Source of the DNA: Planctomycetota bacterium
GTDB lineage: Bacteria > Planctomycetota > Planctomycetia > Planctomycetales > Planctomycetaceae
Assembly (NCBI GenBank): GCA_023417655.1
Contig: JAEZFD010000072.1
Coordinates: 1-64,000, forward strand
DNA length: 64,000 nt
Reading direction: 5' to 3'
Positions 26,959-35,928 of this stretch are shown piece after piece. How positions within the stretch are numbered: position 1 is the first letter of the stretch; every line of letters starts with the position of its first letter. The notes below the pieces were generated by a model. It was not told the DNA's origin and searched no databases. It saw only the letters and a list, made by a program, of their open reading frames with translations. A program made the position numbers and the translations under genes.

Positions 26959-27960
26959 TTACGACAGCAGACTGCGACGGAGTACGTCCTGGGCGTCTGC
27001 GAAGTAGGGCTGCCAATGAATTTCTGGCTGGCCGTTCTTCAGGCAGTCTCTTACTTTTTGCAAAGTATTGCGCGCCATGTGCGGGCAACGATTGCAGGCG
27101 CAGGTTTCACCTGTGTCGGACATAATTCCGGGGACAGGGATATATTCATGCTGAGGAGCGATGGCCTTCAGCGGATGAATCATGTTTGCTTCGGTTGCGA
27201 CCAGAAAAACATGTGGCTCGGCGAGTGAGGAGACGTAGCGTCGCATCTTCTCCGTGCCACCCACGACGTCCGCATGTTCCAGCACATTCACCGGACATTC
27301 CGGATGTGCGAGAACGATTGCCTTCGGGTTCCGCTTCTTGGCTCGAATCAGGTCCTGAATACTGAAGACCTCATGCACCATGCACGACCCCGGCCACAGG
27401 ATCATTTCCCGGCCGGTCACTTCCATCAGGTAACGACCGAGGTGCTGATCCGGAACAAACAGAATTTCTTTGTCTTTCGGAACCTTCTGCTCAATCAGCT
27501 CCCGCGCATTGCCGCTGGTGACGATCCAGTCGCAGAGACTTTTGACCGCCGCAGAGGTGTTGATATAGGCCACGGTGACAAAGTCATGTCCTTTGGCCCG
27601 CAACTCTGCCTGATAGGCGGCGAGCTGCTGCGGGGGACAACTGTCGGCCAATGAGCAACCGGCCAGCATGTCCGGAAGCAGGACTCTCTTCTCAGGGCTC
27701 AGAATCTTGGCGGATTCTGCCATGAAGTGGACGCCCACAAAGACAATCGTCTTGTTGGGCACATGCGTGGCGTCCCGGGCGAGCTTCAGTGAATCGCCTG
27801 TAAAATCGGCAATATCCTGAATCTCACCGTCCACGTAAAAGTGGGCGAGGATTGTGGCATCCTGTTCCGCCTTGAGTTTCTCGATTTCCTCGATCAGATC
27901 CAGCGGATCTTCTTCAGGAGCGGAACGGAAATCAGCAATCGGAAGTGTCAGGTCGGCCAT
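26959..27960 (-). CDS. nadA: Quinolinate synthase
   Basis: 333 residues. NadA makes quinolinate from iminoaspartate and dihydroxyacetone phosphate in NAD synthesis, using a [4Fe-4S] cluster. Visible hallmarks: AHFYVDGEIQDIADFTGDSL near the N-terminus, DMLAGCSLAD (Cys102), WPGSCMVHE (Cys193), the HPECP block, TEANMIHPL, and the C-terminal CACNRCPHM (Cys287, 289, 292), from which cluster ligands come. I used ATG 27960 rather than the extension to 28062 because family N-termini begin near this point. nadB and nadC are not adjacent. Confidence 0.95.
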   Translation of the reverse strand: MADLTLPIADFRSAPEEDPLDLIEEIEKLKAEQDATILAHFYVDGEIQDIADFTGDSLKLARDATHVPNKTIVFVGVHFMAESAKILSPEKRVLLPDMLAGCSLADSCPPQQLAAYQAELRAKGHDFVTVAYINTSAAVKSLCDWIVTSGNARELIEQKVPKDKEILFVPDQHLGRYLMEVTGREMILWPGSCMVHEVFSIQDLIRAKKRNPKAIVLAHPECPVNVLEHADVVGGTEKMRRYVSSLAEPHVFLVATEANMIHPLKAIAPQHEYIPVPGIMSDTGETCACNRCPHMARNTLQKVRDCLKNGQPEIHWQPYFADAQDVLRRSLLS

Positions 27961-28212
27961 CGTCGTGCCAGAAACTCCAGCGAAAAGATTCGCGGATCGC
28001 GAATTTCTCAGCCAGTTAAGGGTCAGTCTCTCAGAGTGAAAAACACTCAGAAACGCTGCCAAAAGCGGTCAGATGCCGCGACAGCTTCCCAATATTATAG
28101 AGGCCGACTCAGAGGAAGTCAGGCTGAAACAGATTGTCGCCCCAACTTTCCGACAGGGGCGACATGCTTAATCCTCAGGCCTGGGGAAGTCGCCGACTCC
28201 GCATCCATCGAT

Positions 28213-29697
28213 TCAGGGGAGCTCCGGGGAATACGCCAGAATCGACTGGGATTCGCGAGTGGAGGCCGGACGGACCTGAGTGACCGAGGAGCGGGGCGTC
28301 GCAGTGTTGGACGGTGAGGTATTTCCCGCGACGGAAGAGATTGGAATTCTCAGTTCGCGTGCTTCGGTTTCATTTCCCTGCATCGTTACCGAGGTGACGA
28401 GTCGTCCCTGCCCAGGAGTTCGAGCTGTTGCCTGGAGCAGAGCGCGGCGAGTCTGGCCAGGTTCCAGACGACCGACGCGGTGGTGCACGTAATCGCCATA
28501 GCGATGTTCGAATTCCCCGGAAAGCCGGAGATAGAGTTGAACGTCATCTGCGGGAGCCGTTCCGATATTCGTCAGGGAGAAAATCATCGACAGGGTGTCA
28601 CCCTGCTTAAGGGACGGCAGGGCGGTGTAGGTCAACTTCAGCTGAGGAGTTCCCTGCGGAGGCCGCGCCACAACAGGGGCAGGCTGTTGCGGAGGCGGCT
28701 GCGGGGGATTGGGCTGTCGGACAGGCGCCGGTGCCCGAACGTTGACGGTGGCTGCCAGTCGGGTCGTCGGCAATACCAGTGTCTCGGTGAAAATTTCGCC
28801 GGCCACTTCAGGAACAAGCGTGATCTTGAGCTTCTTGGTCGCGCCGGGTTCCAGCGAGGTCAGCGTCCAGACGAGTTCATTGTCGGATAACCCCGCTGTC
28901 GGGAGGACTTCAGTGACTCGCTGGAGTTCGGAAATTCTTTCCCGAACGACAACCTGTTCAATCGTTTTCAGTGAGACGTTGATCAGCGTAATTTCATAGC
29001 TCACTGATTCGCCCGGGGTACAGAGTGGAACGATACTCTTCTCAATCAGCAGGCCAACGTCGCGGTTAGACTCCGGTGCCCGCTGTAATGGAACCTGTTC
29101 AGATGCCATCAACGCCGGAGAGGGAACGCTGACCTGAGCCGCGCTTGCGACATAGGAGTAAAACGGAGCGGCGAAACTGGAACGCTGGATCGCTCTTCGC
29201 CACAGATCGGTCAGGGTCAAGTTCGGGATTTCGACCTTTTGATCGAAAGAGGAGCGGGTTCGGACCGTCACTTCGTCGAACGGGACGTCGAAGTTGGTCC
29301 GCTCCAGATCCATCGTCAGTCTCGCCAGATTTTTGATGGGCGGCGGCGATGCAATGATCGGCGTTTCAACCGGCTGCAGCATCGGGACAGTTGTTACCGG
29401 GGGATTCGGCAGTGTGGAAATGGGTTCAGGGGTGAAGACCGGGGTCACCGGTGGAACTTCGACTGGAGCGGCGGCAACCGGTGCTGCCTGCACGGGGTCG
29501 CGAGAGAAGAAAAGAGTCGCAGTGAGCATTACCGCGGTGATGCCGGCGAGCGAACCAAGGATCCAGACGGGAATGCGACCGAACGCTGCCCGTGATCCGA
29601 AGCCGAAATACAACGCCGATCGCCGCACATCAATCAAAAACGCGGCCGCCTCTGGGAAGAGGTGCCGGGGACGGGGGACTTGTCTGCGTTGAGCCAC
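28213..29697 (-). CDS. Membrane-anchored protein with DUF11-type domains
   Basis: About 494 residues. One membrane helix near 39-58 (PVWILGSLAGITAVMLTATLF) is followed by a Pro/Val/Thr-rich linker and an outer part. Residues 220-330 match a DUF11/conserved-repeat domain (SYEITLINVSLKTIEQVVVRERI; WTLTSLEPGATKKLKITLVP) and residues 355-460 a CARDB-like beta-sandwich (LKQGDTLSMIFSLTNIGTAPADDV). Such Ig-like domains are common in planctomycete surface proteins. Start is a GTG at 29697 with AAGGAG 7 bases upstream; the open frame begins with a TTG at 29724. No partner gene is obvious. Confidence 0.65.
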   Translation of the reverse strand: MAQRRQVPRPRHLFPEAAAFLIDVRRSALYFGFGSRAAFGRIPVWILGSLAGITAVMLTATLFFSRDPVQAAPVAAAPVEVPPVTPVFTPEPISTLPNPPVTTVPMLQPVETPIIASPPPIKNLARLTMDLERTNFDVPFDEVTVRTRSSFDQKVEIPNLTLTDLWRRAIQRSSFAAPFYSYVASAAQVSVPSPALMASEQVPLQRAPESNRDVGLLIEKSIVPLCTPGESVSYEITLINVSLKTIEQVVVRERISELQRVTEVLPTAGLSDNELVWTLTSLEPGATKKLKITLVPEVAGEIFTETLVLPTTRLAATVNVRAPAPVRQPNPPQPPPQQPAPVVARPPQGTPQLKLTYTALPSLKQGDTLSMIFSLTNIGTAPADDVQLYLRLSGEFEHRYGDYVHHRVGRLEPGQTRRALLQATARTPGQGRLVTSVTMQGNETEARELRIPISSVAGNTSPSNTATPRSSVTQVRPASTRESQSILAYSPELP

Positions 29698-30028
29698 CTG
29701 TCGGCTCCTTCCATGTGACGCCAAATATCGTGCGGCGCACCATCCTCGCTGGGGCTCAATCGTCGAAGGAAAGTTAGTCGGACACAGGGTCCGGCTGCGG
29801 TTTCCTCGAAATCTCCGGGATTCGTTGCCTGTCGAATCCGCACCCTGAGCTGCTGGAGGTCGCTCGCTGAGAAAAACTCCCTGTTTTCTCAGCCTTCAAA
29901 TAGCAGAAACTGCCGACATCGGGAAGGGCAGTTCACGTAAAACAGGGGAGCAGGGAGGTCAGGATGGGCGAAGACGCCCTGATTGCCTGCTTCTGAATTC
30001 ATCCCATACGGATTCAGCCTGTACGGAA
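29698..30028. other. Intergenic region
   Basis: Between the DUF11 gene and the end of the kinase gene on the same strand. It carries the AAGGAG site of the DUF11 gene (29705-29710). The near-repeated words CATACGGATTCA and TGTACGGAATCA occur at about 30004-30030. No gene seen. Confidence 0.35.
29705..29710 (-). promoter_or_regulatory. Ribosome binding site that fixes a GTG start
   Basis: Reads AAGGAG on the minus strand, 7 bases before the GTG of the DUF11 gene. Confidence 0.7.
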
Positions 30029-31732
30029 TCATCCGACCATTGTCTGAGACAGATCTGTTGGGCTGACGGAGGTGAGAATCGGAGCGGGACTCACTCCGAG
30101 GAATTTCAGGAACTCATCGATCTCGTGGAAGACTTTGACACCGAGGACTGTTTCCAGCTGCCGCAGGGCATTTCGGTGTTCAATCCGGTCAGGGGCCGAG
30201 ACGAGCTTCGAACACGTCGCCAGATTATGGAATCCCGCCCGAGTTTTCAGATCGTAGAGCAGGTAATGCACCTTGACGTTTGTCCAGACCCCGATGACCC
30301 CGACTGGAATCGTCGCCCGATCATATCCTTCGACCAAGGCATCGAGTGTTTCGGCCATGGGAGTGTCTTCGAAATCGTTGATGCCCGTCGCGTCCACAAC
30401 AGCGGAGCGACCGCGGTCACGACTGAAGGCTTCGACGGCATCCACGAACTGAGCCCCATGCGTCCCCATGATGCAGTGTTCGCCGAAGAACTTAAGTTCC
30501 GGCTGCTGTCTCGGATCGTCCGGATCGTGCCAGTCACGAATATGCACGATCCGCATCGCTTCTGACGCCGCACACGCAGAGAGAGCACGGACTAATGGTC
30601 CGCTGGATGGATCAGATCCCACGAGGCGGAGTGCTTCTTCCCGCCCGATATGCAGCTTGTTCGGGGGACTTTGACCAGCGGGGATCGGGGAAATGAAATC
30701 GTTCTGCAGGCATTCGCAAATCAGCAGTGAACGACTCTGCTCTGACATCAGGGTGGTGGAACCCAGGGGTGAGGTCCAGACCTGAGAATTGTCGTTCGTG
30801 ACTGGAGCCCCTCCCAGCAGTGAACAGCGTTCTTCCCGCTTGAGTCCTCGTGCCGGTTTGGCGGCGGTCAGCACCTGAGCGCGAAACGGAACCGATGTCG
30901 GCGGGAGACTCCCCAGCAGTTGCCGTCCGGTCGAAATCCGGTCTTCGATTTCCTTGGCTGTCAGTTGCTGCAGCAGTTCGATCGTGGCAGAACTGACTCC
31001 GTGTGCTCGCAGCGCGGCTTCAGAGATCGGAACGTCACAGATGTTCTGCATGGTTCCTGCGAACGTCTCTGCATCGAATGGCTTTTTGCCGGTCAGCAGG
31101 TGGAAAGCCGTTGCTCCCAGTGAGAAGAAGTCGGAAGCGGGGCCCACTCGTTGAGGATCGCGGAATTGTTCCGGACTCATGAACGAAGGCGTACCGACGA
31201 CGGCGGTCGAGGCCTCGTCATCTGCCGCCACTTTCGCAATCCCGAGATCCGTCAGTTTGATGCGTCCGTCATCGGCCCGAAGGATCAGGTTGGACGGTTT
31301 GATGTCCCGGTGGACGACGTCAATGCGATGAAGGGAAATCAGCGTGACGGCAAGATCCCGGAGCAGGCTGAGAACTTCCGTCTCGGTCATCGGCCCTGAT
31401 GTTTCAATGACTTCTTCGAGGTTCCGGCCGCAGACATACTCCATAATCAGGCAGGAGCCGGCGCTGAACTGATCGAAGTCGAAGACCCGCACGAGACCGG
31501 GTTCGTCGATGGCGGCGCAGATCCGGGCTTCCCGCAAGAATCGCATTCCAGCATCACGGCTCTGTGAAACCGTCGACTTCAACAGCTTCACCGCGACGGG
31601 GATGTCAAGAATGGAATGCCAGCCCCCGTAGACGATGCCCATTCCTCCGCGACCGAGTTCGCGAAGCAGGCGGACTTTGCCAAGCAGAGGTGCTCCGTCT
31701 TGAGTCGGGAGTTGATGAATCCAGTCAGACAT
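30029..31732 (-). CDS. Hanks-type Ser/Thr kinase fused to a catalytically degenerate isochorismatase fold
   Basis: 567 residues in two parts. Residues 20-280 form a complete protein kinase: glycine loop ELGRGGMGIVYGG, Lys49 in VAVKL, catalytic loop HRDIKPSN (Asp143), DLG (Asp162) in the DFG position, and GTPSFMSPEQ in the activation segment. After a linker, residues 335-535 match the isochorismatase/nicotinamidase fold: LLICECLQNDF, HIRDWHDPDD, GEHCIMGTHGAQF, and VIGVWTNVKVHYLLYDL. The catalytic triad is missing: the Asp is Cys341, the Lys position is Ala/Thr near 448, and the nucleophile Cys is Lys487. So the tail is probably a binding or sensor module. No transmembrane segment. Start ATG 31732 has GGGA 7 bases upstream. 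Confidence 0.85.
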   Translation of the reverse strand: MSDWIHQLPTQDGAPLLGKVRLLRELGRGGMGIVYGGWHSILDIPVAVKLLKSTVSQSRDAGMRFLREARICAAIDEPGLVRVFDFDQFSAGSCLIMEYVCGRNLEEVIETSGPMTETEVLSLLRDLAVTLISLHRIDVVHRDIKPSNLILRADDGRIKLTDLGIAKVAADDEASTAVVGTPSFMSPEQFRDPQRVGPASDFFSLGATAFHLLTGKKPFDAETFAGTMQNICDVPISEAALRAHGVSSATIELLQQLTAKEIEDRISTGRQLLGSLPPTSVPFRAQVLTAAKPARGLKREERCSLLGGAPVTNDNSQVWTSPLGSTTLMSEQSRSLLICECLQNDFISPIPAGQSPPNKLHIGREEALRLVGSDPSSGPLVRALSACAASEAMRIVHIRDWHDPDDPRQQPELKFFGEHCIMGTHGAQFVDAVEAFSRDRGRSAVVDATGINDFEDTPMAETLDALVEGYDRATIPVGVIGVWTNVKVHYLLYDLKTRAGFHNLATCSKLVSAPDRIEHRNALRQLETVLGVKVFHEIDEFLKFLGVSPAPILTSVSPTDLSQTMVG

Positions 31733-32040
31733 CCTGAAGTCCCGGTTGAAGGGGCGAGAGAGCGGCAATCAGCGGCGCCGTTCAGTGGGAACAGTCCTTA
31801 GTATGGGCTCGTTGGCTCTAGCACGGGCCCGTTAGACTGTCTCCCACATTTTAACCGACACGCATGCAAGCTGTCATGCGGAGAGCGGTGAACGGTCGCC
31901 AGATTTGCGGGGGAGAAGTTCTGTTTCGCTCAGGGTGCGTTGTGGAAATGCACCATATCGTTTCAACCGGAATACTTGCCGAGGTAAATTCCCTTGTCAG
32001 TGTGGCGAGTTTCGCGTCACGAGAAGTCCTTGCAGAAGTG
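31733..32040. other. Intergenic region upstream of the kinase gene
   Basis: Carries the kinase promoter. The words GGGCTCGTTGG and GGGCCCGTTAG repeat near 31804-31834. No gene seen. Confidence 0.35.
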
Positions 32041-33183
32041 TTACTTCACCACAGCGGGAGCGGCAGGGAGAGATGGGGACTGGTCCGGCGTTTCAGCAAC
32101 GTAGAACATCAGCCATTCGAAAGCCTTCAGTGCTGTCGTGGGTGACAGCAGGTGACCTTCATGGTGATTCAGCAGACCGTGCCGAGGAGTCGCTCCGAGG
32201 AGGCGCGAGACATCGTTTCCGACGGCCAGATAGGGCCATGATCGATCGCCATCGGCACAACCTTTCCCGGTCTCACCCCCCAGCACCAGCAGCGGTCGGG
32301 GGGCAATGATTGCTGTCAGTTCATGATGATTCCGGGGAAAGTCGGATTGCTTGATCCCGGGGCCCAGGTACCAGGGGGCCTCCCAGTTGGTGGAGTGCAG
32401 GCCGACTCCCCCCTCGCTGGATACGCCGGCTTTGACACGGTCATCAAATGCCATCAGATAGAGAACTTCTTTTGCTCCCAGTGAATGTCCGATGGCACCG
32501 ATTCGCTGTGGGTCGACATCGGAGAGTGAAAGAAGCACGTCAACCGCACGTTGACCGTCGGCCAGCATTGTCGCCATTCCGAGACTTTGCGGATGGCGTT
32601 TCTTGGCGGCTGCAACCGCAGCCAGATAGCTCTTTTCTTCCCAGAGATAATTCGCCGGACAGATCGTGATGAAACCACGTTCCGCGAGACGCAATGCGAT
32701 GGCTTTATGTGGGAATTCACCCAGTCCGGCAACCGACTTGCTTGTCTCTGTTGTCGTGCCGTGGAAGACGACGAGAGCGGGGCGCCGACCGGAAGTTTCT
32801 GTTCGTGGTCTCAGCAGATAAGCCTGAACACGGCGTCCCGGTTCGACTTCATATTCGATCATCTCGCGAGTGACGTCGTCGAGGACTTCGATGTTCAGAG
32901 TCTTCAGCGACAGTGAGTCGGCTGCTTGAGGGATCGGCCCCAGGAAATCAAGCCATGCCTGCCTCAGTTCGGCCCGTTTCGCTGGCCACTCTTCGGCAGT
33001 TAAAGGAGCTCCGGCCGTATTCGTCAGCAATGGAGTCAGCTCGGGGGCCGGAGCCGGAATTGTGGCCGGGGGAGATGTGACTTCAGCCAGCCAGGGAACG
33101 TCATCCGCAAGAGCGCTGCTGGACAAAAATGCGAGAGCTGCGAAGGCAATGAGCCGGCGAGTCGAGAGAGCAGGAGTGAACAT
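32041..33183 (-). CDS. Secreted alpha/beta hydrolase (dienelactone hydrolase/acetyl esterase type)
   Basis: 381 residues with a signal peptide (about 1-26, ending SSALAD). The nucleophile elbow GHSLG is at Ser234, the oxyanion strand VVFHGTT is near 137-144, and the catalytic histidine is in the C-terminal NHHEGHLLSP. The strand order fits the acetyl xylan esterase and dienelactone hydrolase groups common in planctomycetes that degrade polysaccharides. Likely cleaves ester bonds in the periplasm; substrate unknown. ATG 33183 is supported by AAGGA 8 bases upstream. Single gene. Confidence 0.8.
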   Translation of the reverse strand: MFTPALSTRRLIAFAALAFLSSSALADDVPWLAEVTSPPATIPAPAPELTPLLTNTAGAPLTAEEWPAKRAELRQAWLDFLGPIPQAADSLSLKTLNIEVLDDVTREMIEYEVEPGRRVQAYLLRPRTETSGRRPALVVFHGTTTETSKSVAGLGEFPHKAIALRLAERGFITICPANYLWEEKSYLAAVAAAKKRHPQSLGMATMLADGQRAVDVLLSLSDVDPQRIGAIGHSLGAKEVLYLMAFDDRVKAGVSSEGGVGLHSTNWEAPWYLGPGIKQSDFPRNHHELTAIIAPRPLLVLGGETGKGCADGDRSWPYLAVGNDVSRLLGATPRHGLLNHHEGHLLSPTTALKAFEWLMFYVAETPDQSPSLPAAPAVVK

Positions 33184-33578
33184 CTGACGTGATCCTTGAT
33201 CGACGCGGCCTGAGTACAGAAACAGACTGATATCACGAGAAAGCATCATCTTAGACTTCCAGGGGAGTCCCTGCCACCTTTTCCAAGTGAGTTCTCGCTC
33301 ATGGGTGGCATTGCCGTTCTCGACCGCAGCGATTTGCAGCGTATGAGAGCGAGCCCAAAAGTCAGGGGGGCGACGAGTCGGCACGGTACTTGCCTCCCTT
33401 TGAAGGACTCTACCTGCTGTGTGAAGAAGGGCCGATGTCGGCTCTGAACGACAGGCAGAATTCAGATTTCTGAGGCATCGGTCAACGATACGCCGCCGTT
33501 CAGAGTGAACGCCAACCGATCACAAATCGTTCGATCGATCAGGCACTCAGGCAGTTTCAGCACAGGGAGGACATTGTT
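33184..33578. other. Divergent intergenic region
   Basis: Between the hydrolase (minus) and the small membrane protein (plus). Must contain promoters for both. An AGGGAGGAC ribosome site lies just before the plus-strand gene. Nothing else seen. Confidence 0.4.
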
Positions 33579-33851
33579 ATGGGAATGACACGCGAACAAT
33601 TTTTGTCACAGTCCGGAACCGCGCAGGAGGAAGGGACGGTCGCCCGAATGATCGAGTCCCAGACAGCGCGGATTCCATCAGACGTCTTCCTTTGGGCCGC
33701 TCTCGGCTCAATCGGGACTTCACTGTTCCTGAAAACATCCGGACGCGAACATGACGCGCTCTTCGTCGGCCAATGGGCACCGACATTCCTGCTGCTCGGA
33801 ATCTACAACAAGCTTGTGAAAGTCGCCGGGTCCGACCGGATGCGTGGATAG
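33579..33851 (+). CDS. Small membrane protein, unknown
   Basis: 90 residues with two hydrophobic segments (about 37-52 and 65-80). It has a strong ribosome site, AGGGAGGAC, before the ATG. The N-terminal third is polar. Composition and codon use look like real coding sequence, but no family is recognised. Ends before a strong terminator and the tRNA gene. Confidence 0.7.
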   Translation: MGMTREQFLSQSGTAQEEGTVARMIESQTARIPSDVFLWAALGSIGTSLFLKTSGREHDALFVGQWAPTFLLLGIYNKLVKVAGSDRMRG

Positions 33852-33976
33852 AGCCACGCCGCAGGGGGCGCAGGAAAATCTCATTTGCATCGATCACGCT
33901 CGCGGCGCCCTTGCACGTGTCCCGAAAACGAGACGCAGGGATCGGACCAGAAACTGGTCCGGACCGTTCAGAAACG

Positions 33977-34008
33977 AAAACAGCCCCCAGAAACCTGGGG
34001 GCTGTTTT
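33977..34008. terminator. Bidirectional terminator between the small gene and tRNA-Met
   Basis: Perfect 14-base stem with core CAGCCCCCAG/CTGGGGGCTG and AAAA/TTTT flanks. On the minus strand it begins 7 bases past the tRNA 3' end, so it can end the tRNA transcript as well as the plus-strand one. Confidence 0.92.
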
Positions 34009-34014
34009 CTTAAA

Positions 34015-34088
34015 TAGCGGTGGAGGGATTCGAACCCCCGACACGCGGATTATGATTCCGCTGCTCTAACCAACTGAGCTACACCGCC
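34015..34088 (-). tRNA. tRNA-Met (anticodon CAT), elongator type
   Basis: A 74-base tRNA: acceptor GGCGGTG/CACCGCT (last pair G-U), D arm with AGTTGGTTA loop, anticodon stem GCGGA/TCCGC enclosing ATCATAA (anticodon CAT), and T arm with TTCGAAT. Not an initiator: it lacks the three G-C pairs at the base of the anticodon stem. CAT could also mean a lysidine-modified tRNA-Ile2, but the sequence is close to the common bacterial elongator Met form. CCA is not encoded. Confidence 0.93.
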
Positions 34089-34326
34089 AACTCTTTTGTC
34101 ATCGCATTCCGACGTTTGTCGGACGGCGATGGCAGAAGTCTATCGATTCTCTGAGTTCTGGCAACCCAGATGGTCGGACACATTTTTGAAACGGCTGGAT
34201 GCGCCTGTTTCCTTTGGAAATTGCAGCATCCCGCCCGGTTCAACATGTCACAGAACATCGGTTACCTGCAGTTTTCTGCCTGTAGCAAGCAGATCTGCGT
34301 TTCTGTTTCCCATTGCGGGACACGGA

Positions 34327-35586
34327 TTACTGGATGCCAGGCACGGAGTACTGGCGGGCGAATTCCGCGATTTCTCCGCGGACCCGATCAGCAACCGTTT
34401 TATCGTCGAAGTGCTTGAGGACTTCCAGAATCCAGCCGCCGACCTTCTTCATCTCGTCCTGCTTCATGCCCCGAGTCGTCAGAGCTGCAGTGCCGATCCG
34501 GACGCCGCTTGGATCCAGCGGCTTGCGCTGGTCAAACGGGATCATGTTCTTATTGACCGTGATTCCGGCGTGGTCGAGGGCTTCTTCAGCGATTTTACCG
34601 GACAGCCCAATCGCGGTCATATCACACAGCATCAGGTGATTGTCGGTTCCACCGCTGGCCAGACGGATTCCGCCGGCCGTCAGGGTTTCGGCCAGAGTGC
34701 GGGCATTATCGACGACCTGCCGGGCATATTCCTTGAACGACGGCTGCAGAGCTTCGCCGAAGCAGACGGCCTTGGCAGCGACGATGTGCATCAACGGTCC
34801 GCCTTGCAGGCCGGGGAACACAGTCTTGTCGAGGTTCTTGGCGTGTTCTTCTTTGCAGAGGACGAAGCCGGAACGTGGTCCCCGCAGAGTCTTATGCGAC
34901 GTGGACGAGACGAAGTCGGCCACTTCAACAGGGTTGTTATGGATTCCCCCGGCGACGAGCCCGGCATAGTGAGCCATGTCGACGAACAGCAGGGCACCGA
35001 CTTCACGAGCGATTTCCGCAAACTTCGGGTGATCGATCTCGCGAGGATAGGCACTGGCACCGGCGACGATCATCTTCGGCTTGTGCTCGCGGGCGAGCTT
35101 GGCGACCTGATCAAAGTCGATCCGATGATCGCTCTCGCGGACACCGTAAGGGATGACGTTGTACAGCTGGCCGGAGAAGTTCAGACTCATTCCGTGTGTC
35201 AGGTGACCGCCGTGGGCGAGGTTCATCGCCAGAATGGTGTCGCCCGGCTTCAGGACGGAAAAGTAAACCGCCATATTCGCCTGTGAACCGGCGTGTGGCT
35301 GAACGTTGGCATGCTGGGCGCCGAACAACTCCTTGGCACGATCTCGGGCCAGGGTTTCGACGTCATCGACGTATTCACAACCGCCGTAGTAGCGACGCCC
35401 GGGATAGCCTTCAGCGTATTTGTTGGTCAGGATGGTCCCGGCAGCCTGCTGGATGGCGGCACTGGTGTAATTTTCGCTGGCAATGAGTTCCAGGCCTTCA
35501 ACCTGACGACGGCGTTCCTGCTGTAACGCGGCCCAGATCTGGGGATCGGCGGATTCAAGATTTGGAGAGCCGGGCGAAGTCGACAT
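34327..35586 (-). CDS. glyA: Serine hydroxymethyltransferase
   Basis: 419 residues. It interconverts serine and glycine with tetrahydrofolate, feeding one-carbon metabolism. The PLP lysine is Lys232 in SSTSHKTLRGPRSG; NKYAEGYPGRRYYGG and QPHAGSQAN are typical family blocks. ATG 35586 has CAGGAC about 8 bases upstream. A single gene on the minus strand, 238 bases upstream of the tRNA; no folate or glycine genes are near. Confidence 0.97.
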   Translation of the reverse strand: MSTSPGSPNLESADPQIWAALQQERRRQVEGLELIASENYTSAAIQQAAGTILTNKYAEGYPGRRYYGGCEYVDDVETLARDRAKELFGAQHANVQPHAGSQANMAVYFSVLKPGDTILAMNLAHGGHLTHGMSLNFSGQLYNVIPYGVRESDHRIDFDQVAKLAREHKPKMIVAGASAYPREIDHPKFAEIAREVGALLFVDMAHYAGLVAGGIHNNPVEVADFVSSTSHKTLRGPRSGFVLCKEEHAKNLDKTVFPGLQGGPLMHIVAAKAVCFGEALQPSFKEYARQVVDNARTLAETLTAGGIRLASGGTDNHLMLCDMTAIGLSGKIAEEALDHAGITVNKNMIPFDQRKPLDPSGVRIGTAALTTRGMKQDEMKKVGGWILEVLKHFDDKTVADRVRGEIAEFARQYSVPGIQ

Positions 35587-35928
35587 GCAATCAGTCCTGC
35601 ACATTAAAACCAGTGAAGTACAGAGATTCGATCGCGTCTGGACCGTCTTTGAGACGGAAAGAGGTTCCGCCGGGCAGCTGTTTTCCGCCGGAATGTGCGA
35701 TTTTCATCTCCTGCCACTCGCGGGAAGTGGAGGGCAGGGCCACATTCTAGTTCTCAGCTCCCCGTTTGTCCTCTGTGGGCGTCCGGCATTCATGTTGAAG
35801 AAATCGGGCGCGCCCAAGGCGTGCGATCCCTCAGCACGGACCCAAGAAATTGGGGTAATGTTCGGCCGATTCTGTCGGATAAAAGGGTTCTCTGTTCCGG
35901 GAACCCTTCCCGACACGACTTGGGACTT
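35587..35928. other. Intergenic region
   Basis: Between glyA and the end of the UspA-like gene on the same strand. It contains the glyA promoter. No gene or strong repeat seen. Confidence 0.35.

Noticed and set aside
33577..34044. Minus-strand frame of 155 residues
   Set aside because: It runs through part of the tRNA gene and the terminator and is opposite the small membrane-protein gene, so it cannot be a real coding region.
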